From Clostridia bacterium (lineage in GTDB: Bacteria > Bacillota_A > Clostridia > Christensenellales > Aristaeellaceae), in contig JAGCIC010000024.1 in NCBI GenBank assembly GCA_017648805.1, positions 1 through 20,710 on the forward strand: a stretch of DNA of 20,710 nucleotides. The letters run 5' to 3'. Both the position numbers and the translations under genes were made by a program. The stretch's first letter is position 1; each line of letters opens with the position of its first letter. Positions 6,634 through 14,151 of this stretch are shown in pieces. The notes under the pieces are model-generated. The model saw only the letters and a list, made by a program, of their open reading frames with translations. It made no database searches and was not told the origin of the DNA.

Positions 6634-7887
6634 TTAGTTCTGTCCCGCTACACGGGTGCCGCGGTTGGGTTCGGCGCCCTCGGAGAACAGCAGCTTCTGC
6701 GTCTCCACGCCCGCGTATCCGTCCGTGCTCAGACCCATCTGCTGCTGGAACAGCTGCACCGCCAGCTTGGTGTTCGGGCCGTAATCGCCGTCCACCCTGG
6801 AGTCCTTGGACAGATAGCCCAGCTCGATCAGCCGCTTCTGCAGCAGCTGCACCGCGTAACCCTGGGGGCGTTCCTTGCCGCCCAGCAGCACGTAATTCTG
6901 GTACACGAAGGGCAGCGGCTCGGGGATCAGCGCGTCCATGGCTTCGCCTTCCAGCGCGGCCACTTCGTTCTTTTCATAGCCCAGCAGGTCGTTCAGCGTC
7001 ACCAGTTCATAGCCCTTGCTGACCGCGTAGGGAATGAACTCCTTGAGCTTCGCCACGCTGTCCGCGTTGCAGTTGAAGGCGTAAATGTTGCCGCTCTTAA
7101 GGCCGCTCTGCAGCTTTTTAAGCGTCTGGGCCTTTTCGTTCCCGTCCACGTTAAAGGAGGCTATACCCTTATAATTGCCCAGCTGCACCAGGTACTGGTG
7201 AGTGCGCAGGTCGTTCTCCGCCAGACCTTCGTAGATCCTCAAAAAGTGCATGTTGTAATCCACGCCCAGCGCCAGGTTGACCGCCTTCTGGGTCTGGTAG
7301 ATCTGGAAGGCCAGGTCCGCGTCGGACAGGGAGAACAGCTTATAATTGTCGTAGGTGAAGTTTTCCAACTCGAAGTTCAGGTCGTTCGCACGGCGCAGCG
7401 CCACGCGGATATCGTCCTTCTCCACCGCCATCCTGCCCGTGACGAATACTGTCAGCTGGGCCTTAGAGGTCTCAGCTATGGTCATGATCTCGTTTAATAT
7501 GTTGGGATCGTTGGCGTACTGTACGGTTATGGCGATGCGCTTGCCCGTGGTGGGCCCCTTGGTCACTATGGGCAGATACACCTCCGGCTGGGCGGTGGGC
7601 CCCGGCGTGGGTTCAGCCGTAGGCTCGGTCACGACTTGAGTAGGCTCGGTCACGACTATATCGGTGCCCGGATCGGTGGGATCGGTGACGCCGGGAGTTT
7701 TGCTTCCCCCGGACGAAAGAGCGATTATAAGTATGACCGCGATCACCACGACCGCCAGCGCCGCCGCGCCGATCATTATCAGCTGCTTGCGCTTTTTTTC
7801 TTCCTGTTTTGCTTTGGCCTGCCGCTTGGCTTCCACCCGGGCGATCACCCGGCGCGGGTCTTTCGCGTTATCCTTATTGTTTTCCAT
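6634..7887 (-). CDS. Membrane-anchored inactive NodB-like protein with peptidoglycan-binding domain
   Basis: A 417-residue protein. It has a basic cytoplasmic tail (1-35), one membrane helix (about 36-58), a Thr/Pro-rich linker (59-110), a polysaccharide-deacetylase (NodB) fold (about 116-305) and a PG_binding_1 domain (about 345-402, QLLQKRLIELGYL then VDGDYGPNTKLAVQLFQ). The NodB scaffold is readable but the catalytic motifs are lost. The usual TFDDG is TVQYA at 121-125, the metal-binding HxxxH region is NFTYDNYKL at 176-184, and the late His strand reads FNCNAD. It therefore probably binds cell-wall glycan rather than deacetylating it. GGAGG is six bases before the ATG. It is divergent from the secreted phosphatase gene and shares a 205-base regulatory gap with it. 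Confidence 0.85.
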   Translation of the reverse strand: MENNKDNAKDPRRVIARVEAKRQAKAKQEEKKRKQLIMIGAAALAVVVIAVILIIALSSGGSKTPGVTDPTDPGTDIVVTEPTQVVTEPTAEPTPGPTAQPEVYLPIVTKGPTTGKRIAITVQYANDPNILNEIMTIAETSKAQLTVFVTGRMAVEKDDIRVALRRANDLNFELENFTYDNYKLFSLSDADLAFQIYQTQKAVNLALGVDYNMHFLRIYEGLAENDLRTHQYLVQLGNYKGIASFNVDGNEKAQTLKKLQSGLKSGNIYAFNCNADSVAKLKEFIPYAVSKGYELVTLNDLLGYEKNEVAALEGEAMDALIPEPLPFVYQNYVLLGGKERPQGYAVQLLQKRLIELGYLSKDSRVDGDYGPNTKLAVQLFQQQMGLSTDGYAGVETQKLLFSEGAEPNRGTRVAGQN

Positions 7888-7921
7888 GAGACGCCTCCGC
7901 TATTTATAGCTTCACTCCTAA

Positions 7922-7950
7922 ATGTTACCACACCCGGCGGGAAAAATCAA
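7922..7950 (-). promoter_or_regulatory. Candidate promoter for the NodB-like gene
   Basis: On the minus strand TTGATT (7950-7945) and TAACAT (7927-7922) are 17 bases apart. The predicted start near 7915 gives a short leader before the ATG at 7887. Each hexamer matches consensus at only about four positions. Confidence 0.45.
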
Positions 7951-7960
7951 GGGTTTTTGA

Positions 7961-7988
7961 AATATTTCGTAATATTTCCGCAATATTT
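7961..7988. repeat. Three helically phased AATATTT repeats
   Basis: AATATTT occurs at 7961-7967, 7971-7977 and 7982-7988, a spacing of 10 and 11 bases, close to one DNA turn. Each copy is nearly palindromic. They sit between the divergent promoters, where a regulator or DNA curvature could act on both genes. Confidence 0.5.
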
Positions 7989-8016
7989 TGTGGTATATTA
8001 AACTTTTCGGAACCGC

Positions 8017-8045
8017 TTTACAAGCCCTGCGGCGTAAACTATAAT
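8017..8045 (+). promoter_or_regulatory. Promoter for the secreted phosphatase gene
   Basis: TTTACA at 8017-8022 and TATAAT at 8040-8045 are separated by 17 bases. The expected start near 8052 leaves about 40 bases of leader, with AAGGAGG at 8078-8084 eight bases before the ATG. Confidence 0.75.
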
Positions 8046-8092
8046 CTTCCCATACGGCTGCTGCCGTTCCATAGCGTAAGGAGGACATACAA

Positions 8093-9247
8093 ATGAAGCA
8101 GTTTTCCTGTTTCCTGGCGCTCGCGCTGGCGCTGTGCCTGTGCCTGGGGCTGACGCCCGTACTTGCCGAGGACGCCCCCATCACCGTTACCGAGATACAA
8201 AAATACGGCAACATGGTGCTGTCCGTCAGCGGCAGCGACCTGCTCTCCCGGGGCTTCGCCTACGGTGACGGCGTGACCGTGACCATAAACGGCCAAAGCT
8301 TCGAAATGGCCCTGGGCAGCAACTTTTCCGACGTAGAACAGGGCAGCATGATCTTAAGAGTTGTGATCAAGCCCGAGACCAATGAAGATTACGCGCTCAT
8401 CGCCATCAATATGGGCGACCTGGCCACCGCCGCCGGCGTTGCCACCAAGGAAAAGACCGAGGCCGATCCCGGCTACGTGTGGCACTACAACGAGGGCGTG
8501 GAAGTGCCCGTGACCGTAAATGTGGAACTGAGTCAGCCCGGCGCATACTACGACAGCTGGCTGATGAACCAGCTGGTCAGGAGCGAGAACCGCGAGGACT
8601 ATCCCCAGCTCACCGATGCCGAGTTTGCCAATTTCCGCGCCGTGACCACCGCGGGCGTTGGCGCAAACAAGCTCTACCGCTCCTCCTCTCCCGTCAACCC
8701 CGAGATCAACCGCAACAAGCAGGCCGACGCCGCCGCCCGTGAAGCCGGCATAAAGACCTTTATCAACCTGGCGGACAACGACCAGGTGATGCGCGGCTAC
8801 GAGGGCTTTGACGAAAGCTACTATTCCGGCCAGAGCATCATCTCCCTGAATCTGGGCGTGGACTTCTCCGCCGAGGACTTCAGGCTCGGCCTGGCCGACG
8901 GCGTGCGCTTTATCGCCGCGGGCGAAGCGCCCTTCCTGGTGCACTGCAACGAGGGCAAGGACAGAGCGGGCTTCGTTTCCGCCGTGCTGGAGTGCCTGAT
9001 GGGTGCTTCTGCCGAGGAAGTCACCGCCGACTACATGGTCACTTTCTACAACTACTACGGCGTCGAGGCGGGCACGGAGCAGTATTATGCCATCGCCAAG
9101 GCCAACATCCAGAAGAGCCTGGCTGCCGCCTTTGAGATCGACACCATCGAAGGCGCCGACCTGGCCGAAGAGGCCCGGGAATACCTGCTGGCGATCGGCG
9201 TGAGCGAAGAAGACATCGCTGCCGCCAAAGCCAAGCTGGGCGAATAG
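8093..9247 (+). CDS. Secreted Cys-x5-Arg (tyrosine/lipid-type) phosphatase
   Basis: A 384-residue exported protein with a signal peptide ending near residue 25 (hydrophobic 8-22, then PVLAED). The catalytic loop is HCNEGKDRAG at 284-293, with Cys285 as nucleophile and Arg291 binding phosphate. The HCxxGKDR form is typical of triple-specificity/phosphoinositide-type phosphatases such as Listeria LipA (Y_phosphatase3 group). Upstream, KLYRSSSP at 193-200 and AGIKTFINLAD around 218-228 fit the same fold. Residues about 30-120 form a separate beta-rich domain (IQKYGNMVLSV, GDGVTVTINGQ, IAINMGDLATAAG), perhaps related to the C-terminal barrel of SAM hydroxide adenosyltransferases; this is a weak inference. 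Without a lipobox or anchor it is likely released or wall-associated. Its substrate is unknown. Confidence 0.87.
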   Translation: MKQFSCFLALALALCLCLGLTPVLAEDAPITVTEIQKYGNMVLSVSGSDLLSRGFAYGDGVTVTINGQSFEMALGSNFSDVEQGSMILRVVIKPETNEDYALIAINMGDLATAAGVATKEKTEADPGYVWHYNEGVEVPVTVNVELSQPGAYYDSWLMNQLVRSENREDYPQLTDAEFANFRAVTTAGVGANKLYRSSSPVNPEINRNKQADAAAREAGIKTFINLADNDQVMRGYEGFDESYYSGQSIISLNLGVDFSAEDFRLGLADGVRFIAAGEAPFLVHCNEGKDRAGFVSAVLECLMGASAEEVTADYMVTFYNYYGVEAGTEQYYAIAKANIQKSLAAAFEIDTIEGADLAEEAREYLLAIGVSEEDIAAAKAKLGE

Positions 9248-9258
9248 TCCCGAGCAGC

Positions 9259-9291
9259 AAAAAATCCACCCGAAAACCGGGGGGATTTTTT
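9259..9291. terminator. Bidirectional terminator between phosphatase and YheO-like regulator
   Basis: AAAAAATCC at 9259-9267 pairs with GGATTTTTT at 9283-9291. After one A-G mismatch a further CCC/GGG continues to a seven-base loop. The A and T runs at the base make it usable in both directions, and it lies between two convergent genes. Confidence 0.88.
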
Positions 9292-9305
9292 ATGTCTGCG
9301 GGCGT

Positions 9306-9983
9306 TTACGCGCCTTTTCCGCCGTGCAGGTTGCGCAGGTGCAGGTACACGGTGTTGGGGCTGAGCTCCAGCGCTTCCGCCACCGTCTCCACGCTGCCCT
9401 TTATGTCGAACACGCCTCTTTCCCAGAGCCTGCGTACGATCTCCTTGTTGTGCAGGGAGCGCTTGATGGTCGTGTCTGCCTTGACTTCCGGGATGACCTC
9501 GTTTATCGTGTAAGCCAGCATTTCCTCCGTGCTCTCGGCAAAGCTCTCGCTTTTAAGGGCGGACTGGCTCACGAATTCCTGCGGACGCATCGCCTGGATG
9601 AGCTCGCTTATGGGGGTGTTCATGTAGAAGTTGATGCAGATAAGGCCTATGATGCGGTCGCCTTCCCCCAGGATGGGGATGGTGGTGCTCTTAAGGGGCT
9701 CGCCTTTGCGGTTCTGGGCAAAGTACACTATGGCGTGGGGCGTGCCCGGCTGCTGCTTGAGTTCGCTGAGCATGGCGAGTGCCAGGTTGGTTATGGGCGC
9801 ACCTTCCGTGCGTCCGGTGTGGAAACCGTTTATTATCTTGATAACGGAATGCTCGTAGCTTTCCAGGCAGTGCAGCACGATTTCGTAGCCGCTGCCCAGG
9901 TATTCCGCCAGACCCTCGAGCGTGTCACGATAAGAATACAGTATAGCCTTTTCTTTTTCGGACAGTACCAGCGTTTCGCCCAT
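9306..9983 (-). CDS. YheO/DauR-type PAS-HTH transcriptional regulator
   Basis: A 225-residue regulator with a YheO-like PAS domain at about residues 15-125 and a C-terminal HTH_22-type helix-turn-helix at about 178-220. The PAS domain includes HSVIKIINGFHTGR and GAPITNLAL, characteristic of the family; the HTH includes SVETVAEALELSPNTVYLHLRNL. The best-known relative, DauR of Pseudomonas, represses D-arginine catabolism genes, and relatives are often adjacent to amino-acid utilisation genes. AAAGGAGG precedes the ATG. It is downstream of, and same-strand with, ridA, the aminotransferase and the NhaC transporter, so it probably controls that cluster in response to a small ligand; ligand and sign of regulation are unknown. 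Confidence 0.88.
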   Translation of the reverse strand: MGETLVLSEKEKAILYSYRDTLEGLAEYLGSGYEIVLHCLESYEHSVIKIINGFHTGRTEGAPITNLALAMLSELKQQPGTPHAIVYFAQNRKGEPLKSTTIPILGEGDRIIGLICINFYMNTPISELIQAMRPQEFVSQSALKSESFAESTEEMLAYTINEVIPEVKADTTIKRSLHNKEIVRRLWERGVFDIKGSVETVAEALELSPNTVYLHLRNLHGGKGA

Positions 9984-10017
9984 AAGTCCCTCCTTTCACC
10001 GCATGGCATTTGCGATA

Positions 10018-10044
10018 CGCGCCGCCGTTTCGGGCGGCGGCGCG
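10018..10044 (-). other. Intercistronic GC hairpin between nhaC and the regulator
   Basis: CGCGCCGCCG at 10018-10027 pairs perfectly with CGGCGGCGCG at 10035-10044 around a seven-base loop. It lies after the nhaC stop and before the regulator RBS. There is no T-run on the minus strand, so it looks like an RNA-processing or partial-attenuation structure rather than a full terminator. Confidence 0.55.
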
Positions 10045-10066
10045 ATATATGATACTTATGCGATCT

Positions 10067-11491
10067 TTATTCTTTGGGTTCTTCCTTCAGCTCTTCGCCG
10101 TTCTTTCCTTCGAACCTGCGGCCCCAGCCGGTAATTATGGCGACCAGGAACACTATGAACAGCACCACGCCGTAGAAAGTGCCGCCGGCCACAGCCAGGG
10201 GAGACAGCCCGGACAGAGCCGCGCCGATGAATACGAACACGCTCATGAAGGGGATGATGGCGGGCAGGGAGTTGGCGATGCCGTCCAGCAAGTTGGCCCT
10301 GCGGTAGGGATGCAGCTGCTTGGCATGGCCGATCTTGTTGAGCACGGGACCGAAGGTGAGGATGGACGCGGAAGTCACGCCGCCAAAGATGAAGGTGGTG
10401 GCGGAGATGCCGATCATGCAGGCCAGCTCGGCGCCCTTGGGGGTCTGAGCCATCTTGCTGCCCAGGATCTTCTCTACCAGGAAGTCCAGCATGCCGGCCT
10501 CGGTGAGCACGCCCATGATGCCGAATACCGCGATGACCAGGCCCACAGTGCCCAGCATGTTGGCCACGCCTTCCACTAGGAAGCCCACGGCCGCGTTGTT
10601 GGCGGCGTCATTGGCGAAGATCCTGGCGAAGGGGAACAGTCCCAGGGACAGGCCGGTGATGATACCGGTGACCAGGCCTACGAATATGCCCAGGAAGATG
10701 TTGCGGGTCTTGGTGGCAACTACCAGCATGATCACTACGGGGATGAGCATGAACAGGCTGTTGGGGTTAGCGCCGGCCAGAGCCGCTTCAGCGGTCTCCA
10801 TGGTGCCGCCTATGCCGCCCAGAAGGCCGAACAGGATCAGGCTGATCACGCCGGCCACGGCGCTGTAGCGCAGGCGGGAACGTACCACGCCGCCCACGTC
10901 CGCGGGATGACCGTCGTTAAACTGCTGGGTGGAAGCGGAGGCGATGGTGGTATCGGAGATGGGAGCCAGGTTGTCGCCGAAGATAGCGCCGGACACGATC
11001 GCGCCGGCCAGCAGAGCGGGGCTGGCGCCCAGGGCTACGCCTGCGGGATGGAAGATGGGGAACGCAGTGAACATGGTGCCGATGGAAGAACCGGTGGCAG
11101 TGGAGATCACGCAGGTGGCGAAGAACACGAACGCCGTGAACCAGCCGCCGTGCATGCCGATCTTATTGGCCAGCCACACGAAACCGCCGGACAGTCCGCT
11201 CTCCTTCATCAGGGCGGAGAACATGCCGATCACGAAGAAGATAACGATAACGGACACGGAAGTAATGGAAGAGATGCCGGAGATGGCCGCGTTCCAGTAC
11301 TTGGTGTAGCTCTTGCAGAAAGCGCCGCCGATCAGCAGGGCCACGAAGCCGCCCGCCGCCAGAGCTTCCATATTGAAAGCCTTGAACACGACGAACAGGA
11401 TAACACAGAAAGCGAAGAAAATCGCTACCGGGATGAGGGACATGAACATGCCGCCCCGGAACTCAAGACGTTCCTTTTTAGTCTCGGACAT
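10067..11491 (-). CDS. nhaC: NhaC-family Na+/H+ antiporter-type transporter
   Basis: A 474-residue polytopic membrane protein with about eleven to twelve hydrophobic segments. Hallmark NhaC-family motifs are TATGSSIGT at 131-139 and GDNLAPISDTT at 172-182. Family members exchange Na+ for H+, and some exchange organic acids or amino acids (Bacillus MleN is a malate-lactate antiporter of this family). AAAGGAG lies eight bases before the ATG. It sits between the aminotransferase and a YheO-like regulator, so import or exchange of the amino acid degraded by the cluster is as plausible as pure ion transport. The C-terminus is charged (EGKNGEELKEEPKE). The family is sure, the substrate is not. Confidence 0.9.
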   Translation of the reverse strand: MSETKKERLEFRGGMFMSLIPVAIFFAFCVILFVVFKAFNMEALAAGGFVALLIGGAFCKSYTKYWNAAISGISSITSVSVIVIFFVIGMFSALMKESGLSGGFVWLANKIGMHGGWFTAFVFFATCVISTATGSSIGTMFTAFPIFHPAGVALGASPALLAGAIVSGAIFGDNLAPISDTTIASASTQQFNDGHPADVGGVVRSRLRYSAVAGVISLILFGLLGGIGGTMETAEAALAGANPNSLFMLIPVVIMLVVATKTRNIFLGIFVGLVTGIITGLSLGLFPFARIFANDAANNAAVGFLVEGVANMLGTVGLVIAVFGIMGVLTEAGMLDFLVEKILGSKMAQTPKGAELACMIGISATTFIFGGVTSASILTFGPVLNKIGHAKQLHPYRRANLLDGIANSLPAIIPFMSVFVFIGAALSGLSPLAVAGGTFYGVVLFIVFLVAIITGWGRRFEGKNGEELKEEPKE

Positions 11492-11548
11492 TGATAAAAC
11501 TCCTTTCGGATATTTATTGGCACTGCCCTAAGCAGTTGAACCACGTTG

Positions 11549-12772
11549 TCAGATGATGCCTTTTTCTTTGGCCAGCTGCGTCAGCGCGGCCTTGATGCGC
11601 TCGAAGCGCAAAACGGCGTCTTCATCCTTTGCGAAGCAGGCGGTCACTATGCGCAGATGGCCCTTGCCCTGCTCACCGTAGGGATTGCCCTGGTTGACCA
11701 TGATGTTGGCGTACTTCATTATGTACTCGCTCACTTCCTCGGCGGTGCCCAAGGCGGAGATGTCCAGCCAGGACAGTATGCCGCTCTCGCTCATCTTCAT
11801 CTTAACGCCGGGGATGGTGGACAGCACCTCGTAAGCCAGGCGGCGGCGCCTCTCCAGGCGCACGTAGTTGCTCTTTAAGTACTCCTCGTCTTTCAAAGCC
11901 GCCACCGCACCTATGGAGCCCAGGGTGGAAGCCGCGCCCAGCACGTTTACCGCGCCGCCGTAGAGCACGTCCATTATGCGGTCGTTGGCGTAGATGTAAC
12001 CGATCCTGAAGCCGCTGAAGCCCAGGCCCTTGGAGATGGAACACACGGTGAGCGTCCTCTCCCACATTCCGGGCAGCGTGGCGGGATGCACGAACTCGAT
12101 GCCGTCATACACGTGATCCTCGAACGCCTGGTCGGATATCAGGATAAGGTCGTGCCTGATCACGAACTCGCACAGCTTTTCGATGCTCTCCCTGCGGAAC
12201 ACCGTGGTGGTGGGGTTGTTGGGGTGGGTTATCAGCACCAGCTTCGTGCGGGGCGTGACCCTCTTCTCGAACTCTTCGATGCGGATCTGGTAGTTGTCTT
12301 CCTCATAAAGCGGCACGGGCACCGTCACGCCGCCCAGCAGCTTGGGGTTCAGGAAATTGCTGGGATAGCTGGGGTCGGGCACCATGACCTCGTCCCCTTC
12401 GCAGACGAAGGGCATCATGGAGTAGAGCAGTCCGGAATCTGAGCCGGGGGTGACGATCACGTTGCGGCTGGGGTCGATATCCAGGCCGGTGTTCTTATGG
12501 ATCTTCTCCGCCAGCGCCTGGCGAAGCTCCAGCATGCCGATCGGCATCACGTAGTGGGCGGGAATGCCGCTCTCCACCGCTTCTAGCAGCGCCTTTTTAA
12601 CGGAATCGGGAATGGAGGGGTCCGGGAAGAAAGGATCCGCCCAGGCCATGATGTCGCCGCCGTTCTTCTGGAAGTTGCCGGCGCCCTCGCCCACGTCCGC
12701 CTTTGTGACCGTAAGGAACAGGCCGCCCTGCAGATCGCGGAACTTGGTGTTCATCTTGCTTTTGATATCCAT
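11549..12772 (-). CDS. PLP-dependent aminotransferase, class I/II
   Basis: A 407-residue fold-type I PLP enzyme of normal length. Visible active-site elements are HPNNPT (Asn185/Asn186), Asp214 in SDQAFED, the Schiff-base Lys248 in SISKGLGFSG followed by Arg256, and Arg374 in GHLRIV, which should bind the substrate alpha-carboxylate. The position that is usually Tyr after the Asp (Tyr225 in AspAT) is Phe217 here. Enzymes of this type transaminate an amino acid with a 2-oxo acid, and some members instead do beta-elimination. The neighbour RidA, which clears enamine/imine intermediates, fits either chemistry. A good AAGGAGA site precedes the ATG, 40 bases after ridA. Substrate unknown. Confidence 0.9.
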   Translation of the reverse strand: MDIKSKMNTKFRDLQGGLFLTVTKADVGEGAGNFQKNGGDIMAWADPFFPDPSIPDSVKKALLEAVESGIPAHYVMPIGMLELRQALAEKIHKNTGLDIDPSRNVIVTPGSDSGLLYSMMPFVCEGDEVMVPDPSYPSNFLNPKLLGGVTVPVPLYEEDNYQIRIEEFEKRVTPRTKLVLITHPNNPTTTVFRRESIEKLCEFVIRHDLILISDQAFEDHVYDGIEFVHPATLPGMWERTLTVCSISKGLGFSGFRIGYIYANDRIMDVLYGGAVNVLGAASTLGSIGAVAALKDEEYLKSNYVRLERRRRLAYEVLSTIPGVKMKMSESGILSWLDISALGTAEEVSEYIMKYANIMVNQGNPYGEQGKGHLRIVTACFAKDEDAVLRFERIKAALTQLAKEKGII

Positions 12773-12812
12773 GATGATTCTCCTTACCGTTTGTATGATA
12801 TAGCGCGGATCC

Positions 12813-13184
12813 TTACAGTTCGGCGATCAGCTCCACCTCGCACAGCACGCCCTTGGGCAGCTTGGCCACCGCCACGCAGGAACGGGCGGGCAGGGACACG
12901 AAATAGTTGGCGTATATGGCGTTGAATGCGGCGAAGTCGTTCATGTCCTGCAGAAAGCAGGTGGTCTTGACGACTTTTTCGAAAGAAGTACCGGCCGCTT
13001 CCAGCACCGCGGACAGGTTCTTCATCACCTGCTCGGCCTGTTTCTCGATACCGCCTTCGACGACGGCGCCGGTGGCGGGGTCTACCGGTATCTGGCCGGA
13101 AGTGTACAGCATATTGCCGGAAGTGATCGCCTGGGAATAGGGCCCGATGGCGGCGGGGGCTTTGTCGGTGTGGATCTTGTTCAT
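12813..13184 (-). CDS. ridA: RidA family enamine/imine deaminase
   Basis: A 123-residue RidA/YjgF protein of full family length. It contains GPYSQAI at 14-20, SGQIPVDPATG at 29-39 and the signature PARSCVAVAKLPKG at 99-112. Arg101 is in the position that binds the substrate carboxylate and Glu116 or Glu118 lies in the conserved end strand. RidA trimers hydrolyse reactive 2-aminoacrylate and other enamine/imine products of PLP enzymes to keto acids and ammonia in the cytoplasm. It is the first gene of a minus-strand cluster with a near-consensus promoter 40 bases upstream and is followed by an aminotransferase, the likely source of its substrate. Confidence 0.94.
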   Translation of the reverse strand: MNKIHTDKAPAAIGPYSQAITSGNMLYTSGQIPVDPATGAVVEGGIEKQAEQVMKNLSAVLEAAGTSFEKVVKTTCFLQDMNDFAAFNAIYANYFVSLPARSCVAVAKLPKGVLCEVELIAEL

Positions 13185-13223
13185 TTTTCTGCTTCCTTTC
13201 GCTTTTATTCGGTTTCTGGAGAC

Positions 13224-13252
13224 ATTATATCACTGAAATTATTTACAGTCAA
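13224..13252 (-). promoter_or_regulatory. Sigma-A-type promoter for the ridA operon
   Basis: On the minus strand TTGACT (13252-13247) and a perfect TATAAT (13229-13224) are 17 bases apart. A start near 13217 leaves about 33 bases before the ridA ATG. The surrounding 13220-13280 is distinctly AT-rich. Confidence 0.87.
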
Positions 13253-13338
13253 TAGTAAAATTTATTTTAGTTTTTGCCATTTTGAAAAAAACTGTCGTTT
13301 TCTGAGGGTCAGTCGTCACCTTACGTCTCTCCGGCCAC

Positions 13339-13372
13339 AAAAAAACTGCCGCGGAACAGTTTTCCGCGGCAG
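13339..13372 (-). terminator. Terminator of the ABC importer operon
   Basis: CTGCCGCGGAA at 13346-13356 pairs with TTCCGCGGCAG at 13362-13372 (11 bp, five-base loop). Seven A's at 13339-13345 read as a T-run on the minus strand. It lies 17 bases after the ATPase stop and separates this operon from ridA. Confidence 0.93.
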
Positions 13373-13389
13373 CCTAACAGTATTTGTTT

Positions 13390-14151
13390 TTACAGTACCT
13401 TTGACAGGAACAGCTTCGTGCGCTCGTTTCTGGGGTTCTGGAAGATCTCGCCGGGCTTTCCTTCCTCCACTATCCTGCCCTCGTCCATGAACAGCACCCG
13501 GCTGGCGACCTCCCTGGCGAAACCCATCTCATGGGTCACCACGGCCATGGTCATCCCCGTTTTCGCCAGGTCGCGCATGACTTCCAGCACCTCCCCCACC
13601 ATTTCCGGATCCAGGGCGCTGGTGGGCTCGTCGAACAGCATCACGTCCGGGTGCATGGCCAGGGCGCGCACTATCGCGACACGCTGCTTCTGGCCGCCGG
13701 AAAGCTGGTTGGGATAGGCGTCGGCCCTCGCCTTAAGCCCCACCCTGTCCAGCAATTTAAGCGCTTCCGCCTCGGCCTCTTCCTTGCCGATGCCCTTGAG
13801 CTTCACAGGCGCGAGAGTCAGGTTTTTGAGTATGGTCATGTGGGGAAACAGGTTAAAATGCTGGAACACCATGCCCATGCGCATGCGGTGCAGATTGATG
13901 TTCACCTTCGGGGAAGTTATGTCCGTGCCCTCGAATATCACCTGGCCGCCGGTGGGACGGTCCAGCAGGTTAAGGCAGCGCAGGAACGTGCTCTTGCCGC
14001 TGCCGGACGGGCCGATTATTACAACGGCTTCGCCCTTGTATATGTCCGCGTCCACGCCTTTTAACGCATGCACCTGGCCGTTCGCGAACTTCTTTTCCAG
14101 CCCTCTGACGCTTATCAGCGGTATATTCCCGGAAATATTATCTGTGCTCAC
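13390..14151 (-). CDS. Polar amino-acid ABC transporter ATP-binding protein (GlnQ-like)
   Basis: A 253-residue ATPase with all functional motifs: Walker [10 protein letters not shown] at 47-55, Q-loop Gln97 ([12 protein letters not shown]), signature LSGGQKQRV at 150-158, Walker B MLFDEP with Asp174/Glu175, and switch His207 in VTHEMGFA. Length and sequence are typical of the GlnQ/HisP/ArtP group that powers uptake of polar amino acids. The start is a GTG that overlaps the end of the permease gene by 14 bases; AAGGAG lies 11 bases upstream, a little far, so translational coupling to the permease is likely. It is the last gene of the importer operon and is followed by a strong terminator. Confidence 0.94.
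   Translation of the reverse strand: MSTDNISGNIPLISVRGLEKKFANGQVHALKGVDADIYKGEAVVIIGPSGSGKSTFLRCLNLLDRPTGGQVIFEGTDITSPKVNINLHRMRMGMVFQHFNLFPHMTILKNLTLAPVKLKGIGKEEAEAEALKLLDRVGLKARADAYPNQLSGGQKQRVAIVRALAMHPDVMLFDEPTSALDPEMVGEVLEVMRDLAKTGMTMAVVTHEMGFAREVASRVLFMDEGRIVEEGKPGEIFQNPRNERTKLFLSKVL

Noticed and set aside
6616..7497. Long open frame on the plus strand opposite the NodB-like gene
   Set aside because: It is antisense to a gene with clear domains, its translation is low-complexity and Val/Leu/Gln/His-rich without motifs, and it has no ribosome binding site of its own. It arises from the high GC content.
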